Shown here in pieces: positions 57,203 through 64,000 of a DNA stretch of 64,000 nucleotides (positions are counted from its first letter, which is position 1; every line of letters starts with the position of its first letter). Position numbers and translations under genes: made by a program. Below the pieces are notes generated by a model that had not been told where the DNA came from, did not search any database, and worked only from the letters and a program-made list of their open reading frames with translations. The stretch is from Branchiostoma floridae (lineage: Eukaryota > Chordata > Leptocardii > Amphioxiformes > Branchiostomatidae). The stretch lies in assembly GCF_000003815.2 (NCBI RefSeq), contig NC_049987.1, positions 19,351,906-19,415,905 on the forward strand, written 5' to 3'.

Positions 57203-58611
57203 ATGGCGACTCTTTTAAAGGTAAGTGCTATGAGGAGTCAATGGAATGTTGTAAAACAGGTTAAATTAACTGTCAATTAGGTATGACATGAGGAGGAAAA
57301 GGAAGGGACTGCCAAATGAACTTTACAGTGCAATACACGGTTAATCCATGGGATTACATTACTTCAAAACACATTAACTTAGATTACAATTCTCAAGCAA
57401 GCACCCCCCCCCCAAAACAGGTTCACCGTGAGAACTGCACATGCGCGAGGTCAAAGGTGAAGGCCCCTAACAAGTAAACATTTCTTGTCTAGACGATATA
57501 AAACATGTCCACATGTGTTTTGTTAATGTATCAGGGGCTTTCAACTTTGAAATATTACCGACAATGCATCATACTACGCTGCCCCAATCGTTAACTGACT
57601 TATCAATGACATTTGTATTTCTCTCTAAAGCCCAAAACCAGAACCTTCTCTACAAGCAAGAGTCAAGAAACGCCAACATCACTCAATTTGGAACAGATTA
57701 GAGCAGGCACTTTTTATCTCCCCCCGATGAAATCTGTAGCAGAGATGTCCCTTCTGCATGAATGGACAACAGCTGAGGGTTGGAGACCGGGGGTGTACGA
57801 TGCACTGATGTTCTACCAGCAGGACTCAACAGGGTGTTACCTGGCTGAAGCAGACGGCATCCCTGTTGGAGGATTCTGTATAACTAGATATGGAGACGGC
57901 CATGCGTATGGTGGGCAACTTATCGTCAGACCCGCATTTCGCGAGAAGAGAAATGGGTTGGAGATGTTGAAGAAACTCGTCCAGATGAGCGGTGGTAGAA
58001 AGTTGGCCATTGATGCACTGGAAACTAAACAAAGTCAATACCATTAGACTCATTGGTTTCCAGAAGTCTTGGCGTGTTGTAATTTTCAAGGGTTTGGTAC
58101 CGGCTGTGATATTGAAAGCAATTGCGTTGATGACACTAGTATGATTCTTAAACCTTGTAAAGATGAAGATTTTGAGAGTCTGAGTGATTTTGATCGCAAG
58201 GCGTATGGAGTTCCTCGTTCTGGTCTTTTGAAGAGCTGGATCTCGCAGCCTGGTACGTTCTCTTTTGCTGCAGTGGAAAAGAACGAAAGTAGTGACCAGA
58301 ACACAGAGAAAATTCTTGGCTATGGTTGTATTCGGCTGTGTTATGAAAATTACAGCAATACCAAATTTTCTCGAAGAATAGGCCCCCTCTTCGCTGATTC
58401 ACCATCAGTCGCGTTGTGTATTTTCAACGCTCTCGTGAGCACTGTCCCAGTTAGTGTCCCTTATTACATTGATGTTCCCGAATTCTGTGAAATAGATATT
58501 GAAAAGGAACATGGTCTTAAGCCGATTTGTTGTTTCGTACGTATGTACCTTAACGGCGAATGGGAGGTATACCGAGATATGGTATATGGTCTGACAATAG
58601 ATATATGCTGA
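57203..58611 (+). CDS. Two-domain GNAT acetyltransferase gene, frame-disrupted
   Basis: Exon 1 (57203-57220) encodes MATLLK and ends at AAG followed by GTAAGTGC. The acceptor TTTCTCTCTAAAG at 57618-57630 joins in frame to exon 2 from 57631. Exon 2 encodes a GNAT-type domain (AEMSLLHEWTTAEGW, YLAEADGIPVGGFCI, YGGQLIVRPAFREKRNGLEM; the G-G-x-x-x-x-x-R-x-x-x-G motif is degraded to REKRNG). A second domain near 58130-58590 resembles the C-terminal acetyltransferase-18/YitH-type domain (RKAYGVPRSGLLKSW, ILGYGCIRL, RRIGPLFADSPSVAL). A TAG at 58045-58047 interrupts the frame. The next block (LIGFQKSWRVVIFKG, 58047-58092) is in another frame, and the original frame is regained before 58138. So one extra base near 58043 and a compensating indel further on are likely, and both domains together would otherwise be about 330 residues. 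Either this is a recent pseudogene or the assembly has errors. Poly(A) signal AATAAA at 58663-58668. The N-terminus (TRTFSTSKSQETP) could be a mitochondrial presequence. Confidence 0.7.
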
Positions 58612-58662
58612 TGAAAAATATAATAGAAACCCGTCAACCTTCGTTAAACAGCGTCTATACAA

Positions 58663-58668
58663 AATAAA
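58663..58668 (+). terminator. Poly(A) signal of the acetyltransferase gene
   Basis: AATAAA 52 bases after the stop codon, on the coding strand. Confidence 0.5.
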
Positions 58669-58699
58669 AGACAAGCTTGGGCAGCGGCGTATGTTATAT

Positions 58700-59030
58700 C
58701 TCTCAATGAAATAGCTATATCGCTTAAGCTTGTTATTACGGAATGGTATGAAGTATACAAATTTAAACTTTATCATAACGTCATGTCCTACCTACTTCTA
58801 CAAAGTACGTTCAATCTTTAATCTTTAAAATCATATTTTGCTATCACTAAATATTATCAGAAACGTTTTGAATACAGATGTTTATAACACTTGTGGTATT
58901 AATGCTCCTATAGTACACTATGATCATTGCATTCTGATTTTTTTTTAACTTGACAAATATTTCCGTTAACGTTCACTTTGTACAGGACAAGACAGACGAC
59001 TCACATGGTACAAGACGCCATGATACATGG
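58700..59030. other. Short intergenic stretch between convergent genes
   Basis: A/T-rich; nothing recognised. Confidence 0.4.
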
Positions 59031-59036
59031 AAACTC

Positions 59037-59042
59037 TTTATT
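59037..59042 (-). terminator. Candidate poly(A) signal of the EGF/laminin-G gene
   Basis: TTTATT on the + strand (AATAAA on -) lies about 1.2 kb downstream of the stop codon at 60247. The intervening sequence is A/T-rich without open frames and would be a 3' untranslated region. Other signals closer to the stop cannot be excluded. Confidence 0.35.
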
Positions 59043-60246
59043 GTATTTCTGGACGGAAAATAGACATTGACCTGACATCAAGTAAATCATGAATCAACAT
59101 AAATTAAACTGTGTATGAAACTTTCCCCAGCAGATGTAAATTACTGACAAGAATTACGTAAATTAAAATCGTGATTTCTATCATTTTGTCTAACAGTTAT
59201 TCATTCACAGTAGCTTCGTTAGCTGAAACTACAGACCAGGCATTTTTGTTAAAAACTTTTCATAGTGAATAACTAAAACGGGGTAGCTTACATTGAGATA
59301 TTCACAATAAGTTAAACAGATTAGGGCTTGATATGCATACATAATAATATTGTTTTCATCACGACATTTAAGAATAGAATGTATTTATGTAATTTGGCAG
59401 TCATTTACATAATTTATTATGAAATGTAAATATTAAATCCTGCCAAAGAAAACTACTTTCACACAAGTATATACAATACAATTTTGATAGAGAATATCAT
59501 ATTTTAGATTAAAATATGCTAATTACAGCCTGATATGTGTATAATCAACAAGGTAAGATAAAACAATAAATTAGCAACATTGGTTCTCAATTGCACTTTG
59601 AATTATCAACATCCTATCACAGATAGGACTGCAGAATTAAAGATCTGTTGTCTGTGACAATATGTTTTTGGTTTCTATTTTGAAAACTGTTTATCTGTGC
59701 CCATCTTTTTTTTCACTCTTTACTGACAGAATGTTGCCATGTTACAATAGATGACTGGCTGTAGGCAACCAAAATTTTAGTAATTTGGGAAGAATGGTAG
59801 TCATGGCTGAAAAGCATGGATCTTATAAGAAACAAGAATTACTAGGAACTAATATTAAATTATTACTACAAACTTTCGTTTTTAATGCTAAATTCTCTTA
59901 ATATTATAAGAAAAATATTCTTGGTGTCAGAGCATCCTTTCTTGAGCAGCCTAAGACATTCAAGATCTTGAATCATAATGCAACATCACATTGGGAAAAA
60001 TTCTACCACAAGCTTGTACTTCAAGAATAATATTCTAGAAGAAAGAACATTGTAATGCAATACCGAAGAAAGAAAGAAACATAAGAAAACAAAACTCACT
60101 GCATAAAATTAAGCACTGAAAAATTTGCTTACCCCAATGACAAACGAGTAAGTAATTTTGTTACTTGAGAGGTGACTTTTTTATGTAAAAGAAGAGAAAT
60201 AAGAAAAAGCATTTCTAGTAGTCTATAAGATGTTCACTACTGAGTG

Positions 60247-63200
60247 TCAGACTGGACAGTTGCTGATATCCAGACCATCTGTAGCGCTTAGCTGTAAGTC
60301 GAAGTCCGTTCCACCGTTAGGAAACTCTAGCGATGCTACACACCCCACCAGTCCTGAGGTGTAGCGCCCAGCAGACACCTGCGTAGCTGCGCTAGGATGG
60401 CCACCTGTGGTGAGAAGTACACCGCTAGTTAAGGTGGCAGAACACAGTATTTGTCCATGACTCTGTTGTCAATAGTAGTTAGGGTACAAAGTAGTGCATC
60501 ACAGGACTTGACAAAGATGCAGAGTGACATTCTGTTAAAACATACTAGTTAGGGGTGGGTCCAGGTCCAAACCTGAACCTATGTGTCTGTGAAAACTTAT
60601 GAATGGGCAATACTCAAAACAAACTGATCCAATTTGCTACAAAGGCATATCCAACTTCCATTAAAATCCTATCTTCATGTACATAACACAAATGCCTCTG
60701 AAATGACTATCAACTCTCCTATACTTTAATCTTGTTATTTTCTTGGGCTAGTAAGCCCCAACACATGTAAATGACTGCCGGTAAAATCTGTTCATTTTCT
60801 AATTGCCCCAATATCTGGTCTACTGATTTTTTTTCAGGTCAGGTTTTTCCAGACTAGACCAACAAGACAAAAAGATTTTGTACCGGTAACAGTACCCACC
60901 CCTAATAATTACAGTACCCTTTCTGAGACACTGGACTGATTTTACAGTTTACACTGACCCCATGAAATAACTCACCAACATAAAGATTGTTGTTGACAGC
61001 ATTCAGGCCAATAGCGCCCCCTGGTGACATAGAAGTGAAGACCAGGTGTGTCCCATCAAGGGATGTTACTGTCATTTCACCTTCTCTGTCACTCCTGATA
61101 TTTAGTAACAGAAATAAATGATTTGCTATATTTAGTAGTGCATATAAGTGGTCAGGAAGGTTATAAAAAGACTTGGTATCACATGGTATATCGAACAAAA
61201 CATTCTTCATTTCAAAATTTTCTCTCTCCTATCTTCCTCTTAGACTTTGGACTTGACTTTGGAATTCTATTGATACTAATATAATATTAGTATCTTTTTT
61301 TTCAATTTGCAGCATATATCATCAAAGGTACAAGTACAACTCCAGCATATGTTTATGCTGATTTTGAAGCTGCTTTTTACAATAATTATACTCAGTATTT
61401 TGGGGGAAAATGGAGAAAAGATAAAGCATGTGCCGATGTCATCCATGCAATCAAATCAACATGGCCTTGGTAGTAAGGTTTCTAGACAGTTCATCTACAA
61501 TAATATGGTTGATGCTTGTAACAAACCTGTCGAGGAAGATCCGCCAATATTGTCCATTGTTGATGGTAACAGTGGATGCGGTAATTTCTGCAATACCGTC
61601 TCCGAGATTGAACCTGACAAAAATATCATAAGATTGATGCTGGCATCATTTTATTATACATGTACAATTATAGAAAGTCTCCACACATTGAAGATCTCTA
61701 CTTCACTATGATGAAATGCACAGCAAAAAGAAAAATGAATATCACAAATGAGAGCAGAGTGTATCACTCACATTATACAGACAATATCAACTTTGTTGGG
61801 AGTGTGGCCAAATATAACTTGTTTGTTTCAATAACAAATTACCAACTGCAACACAATCATTGCAGTCACAACAGTACATCGAACATGCTTGCAGCCATGC
61901 AGTTCAAAAATATTTTATATTAAATGAAGGCGTACAGGACGTGATGTAGAAAATGTACCTGAACTCAAACTGACCCTGGTAGATCCCCAAGGACAGGAAG
62001 TCTCCAAAACCCTGCATATAAGGTATGAAACATACTTGGTTCTAAGTGTATCTAAAAAATTGTGTGCAACTTTAAAAAATGCAAACAATAAAGCCTTTTA
62101 AAAACATGGCTTCTTCCACTACATTTTTTCTGGGTTTCTTCAATGCAACACGATTTGACCACTAATAAACTGAGTTTAAGTTTATGGTGTAAATTACTAT
62201 GCAATGGGATATTGATGAACACTGGTTTTAATGACTAGAAGATACAGGAGGGAAACAGTTGTCAAGTCATCCCAAGATTCAAAGGTTTGCAGTCCAAGGA
62301 AACAAGTCGTTGCTGAGACTTAACAGTTGTATAAGGATGTGAGCTAGAGGAAAACATAATGTTACACTGAGAAGCTCTCAATGGAGGATGAAAAAAACAT
62401 TCATAATGCTTGACATTATTTGTTTGTTGTGGAATATGTAAGTGTTCAATGTCACAGTAATGTTATGTATCTAAAAGATTACAGAATGTGTTACCTGAGG
62501 GTCTCCCAACCAGACCAGTAAACAGTTCTCCTGAGTTGTTTTCACCACCATAGCAAGTCTGGTCTCTCTACTGGATCTGTGGGACCATAAAAACAATTAT
62601 ATGAGCATGCTTACATGTATATCTATATGTACATATTATACTTTTACGTATAGGTTTAGCATGTATTTGTTGCATCCACTTCTTTGTACAGATGAAGTAG
62701 ACCTCATGAAATCAATGTTCTTCCATTTGTTGTGTCAAATTATGCATAAAGATAGTCCAAATGGATGCCATGTTCAGCATCAAGGATAGGACCACCATAT
62801 ACCTATACCTTGTTGTTGTTAGGCAAGTATGTTACTAAGTCTTGTTTCTATTTTTCTGGGTAAAGGTGTAGTGGTAGTAGTGGAACTTAAAAAAGGCCCT
62901 GTACTTTTGCTTAAATGGCAATAAAGATTGCCATAGTGGATGCCCAGTTCAGTACCAAGGACAGGGCTCCTATGTCCTTTATCTGGATGTTGTCACTTGT
63001 ATTCCCTTGTAATGGAATCTGATGTAGTGGACTTTATGAAAATTGCTGAGTGTATTTATGTTCTGTCTAGAAAGATTGGATGCCAATTTCAGTACCAAAG
63101 ACATGAGCTCTATATCATTGACCTCCAAGTTGTTAGGCAAACATGAACAACACTTGTATCCATTTGTTTGTTTGTATGTAAAGATGTAGTGGACTGTTCT

Positions 63201-63825
63201 AAAAGACTGTACTTTTGTTGTGCAAAAGAAAAGTCTTATTGGATACCTCTTTCAGCACTGAGGACAGGACCCTTCCTTATACCTTGCAGCTTAATTTTCT
63301 CAGGCAAACATCACGTTTATGACGCACGGTTGTGTGTATATCAAGTTCGTATCAGTTCTATATCTTTTTGGCTTTGATTTGGGGGAAAATAAGAAGATTT
63401 ACTTTGATCAACTTTGGTGCAACTTTGTTATAAAACTACCTGTGACCCCAAAAATGTCAATACAGACTTGATATATGCACAAGTGTGACAACCCACAGTT
63501 CTGTGCAGACTTACACAACTGCTAGCTCCTGGGGGTACTGCAGGTAGCTCTGCCCATGGAACTGTGCCACAGAGATGAACTGGTCTGAAAAACATACAAC
63601 AGTCTTTAGAATGGGTCCAAATGAGGAACAAAAATATCTATATTTCAATATTTATATTTCAATCCATACTACAGTATACCAGTACATCTGTAATACCTTG
63701 TGAACAGTCGTTTCCTGTGTAGTTGTGCCTACATAAACATCTGGCCTGGCCATCTTCATTCAGCAGACAGCGACCGTTGTGTTGACATCTGTTTCCATCA
63801 CATGCACTGATGTTACAGCTATCTC
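60247..63825 (-). CDS. EGF plus laminin-G extracellular matrix protein, 3' end of gene
   Basis: Six exons in transcript order: 63697-63825, 63515-63584, 62495-62576, 61959-62011, 60976-61094, 60247-60404 (TGA at 60247-60249). Junctions are GT-AG and phases fit throughout. The first exon is an EGF module (SACDGNRCQHNGRC ... ARCLCRHNYTGNDC). The other five build one laminin-G domain: VAQFHGQSYLQYP, RLAMVVKTTQENCLLVWLGD, GDFLSLGIYQGQFEFR, SPGGAIGLNAVNNNLYVGG and RYTSGLVGCVASLEF with a final ISNCPV before the stop. The cysteines in GLVGCV and SNCPV are the conserved terminal disulfide pair. EGF-LamG repeats at the C-terminus are typical of agrin, perlecan, pikachurin and eyes-shut, which bind dystroglycan or matrix partners, but this fragment cannot distinguish them. 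The gene runs off the right edge of the window. Converges with the acetyltransferase gene. Confidence 0.88.
62665..63315. repeat. Degenerate tandem repeat in an intron (about four units of 140-175 bp)
   Basis: Units share the ordered words GATGTAGT(G)GA(C/A), an A/T-rich spacer, (T)GGATGCC(C/A/T), TTCAG(T/C)A(C)C(A)AAGGA(C/T)AGG and GTTAGGCAA. The GGATGCC-type word occurs at about 62763, 62939, 63079 and 63240. No coding potential. It lies between the two laminin-G exons at 62495-62576 and 63515-63584. Confidence 0.6.
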
Positions 63826-63829
63826 CTGT

Positions 63830-64000
63830 AAAATTTAATACAATGACAACATTCAGGTGGACATGCAGTTATTACAATCAGCAGTATCCAGTGTAACCAA
63901 ACTTAAAGTGTCAGGCAACAGGGGTCATGGTAGACTGAGAAAAACTAGGATGGAGTGTGTTAGGGGAGACATCAAGGTGTCTACCAGAGGTCAGCCCACT
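63830..64000. other. Intron sequence at the right edge
   Basis: No exon of the EGF/laminin-G gene was recognised upstream of 63825 within the window. The gene presumably continues outside. Confidence 0.4.

Noticed and set aside
58405..58776. 123-codon minus-strand frame over the acetyltransferase 3' end
   Set aside because: It is a shadow of the acetyltransferase frame on the other strand.
61307..61923. Plus-strand frames inside the laminin-G gene
   Set aside because: They lie in an intron on the opposite strand, have no domain and overlap each other in different frames.

Overview
This is a repeat-rich metazoan nuclear window. Spliced genes with canonical GT-AG introns, non-LTR and Penelope-like retroelements, tRNA-derived SINEs, a mariner relic and many foldback elements all point to an animal genome. 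The style of the repeats and a lineage-specific tandem pair of receptor tyrosine kinases suggest a cephalochordate (amphioxus, Branchiostoma-like). The species is inferred, not proven. There are no prokaryotic operons, CRISPR arrays or rRNA genes. A run of 100 Ns at 48052-48151 marks an assembly gap.

Region 1 (about 1-28,900) holds no intact gene that I can support. It is a graveyard of decayed mobile elements on the + strand: an SGNH-esterase-type LINE ORF1 relic (1.5 kb), a Penelope-like reverse transcriptase (3.7-5.3 kb), a CCHC zinc-knuckle fragment inside a duplicated segment (6.2-7.2 kb), a LINE 3' end with poly(A) (11.2-12.26 kb), an L1/Tx1-type RT fragment (13.8-14.5 kb), an endogenous CRESS-DNA virus Rep relic (16.5 kb), an EnSpm/CACTA-like transposase fragment (17.9 kb), a P-element/Kolobok-like transposase fragment (19.1 kb), a composite of three LINE pieces (23-25.3 kb), another LINE 3' fragment (25.5 kb) and a 0.42 kb tandem duplication with a dated insertion (27-27.9 kb).

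Region 2 (about 29,000-55,100) is the core. Two tandem paralogous genes on the - strand each encode a signal peptide, an extracellular part read as three fibronectin type III-like domains, one membrane helix and a complete protein tyrosine kinase domain. I reconstructed 18 coding exons per gene with compatible phases. Copy 1 gives 2067 coding bases, or 688 residues plus stop. Copy 2 matches exon by exon, except that most of its ninth coding exon falls at an insertion and the assembly gap. A conserved non-coding first exon lies upstream of each ATG. Introns of copy 2 have gained a deleted mariner element, a tRNA-derived SINE within a GATA microsatellite, a palindromic insertion and a foldback hairpin. 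Copy 1 has a partial exon duplication. A SINE at the same intron position in both copies shows that it predates the duplication.

Region 3 (about 57,100-64,000) has two further genes. A + strand two-exon GNAT acetyltransferase gene (57,203-58,611) carries two compensating frame disruptions. Converging on it is the 3' end of a - strand gene for an extracellular EGF plus laminin-G protein (agrin/perlecan/pikachurin-like), whose last six coding exons lie between 63,825 and 60,247 and which continues beyond the right edge of the window.
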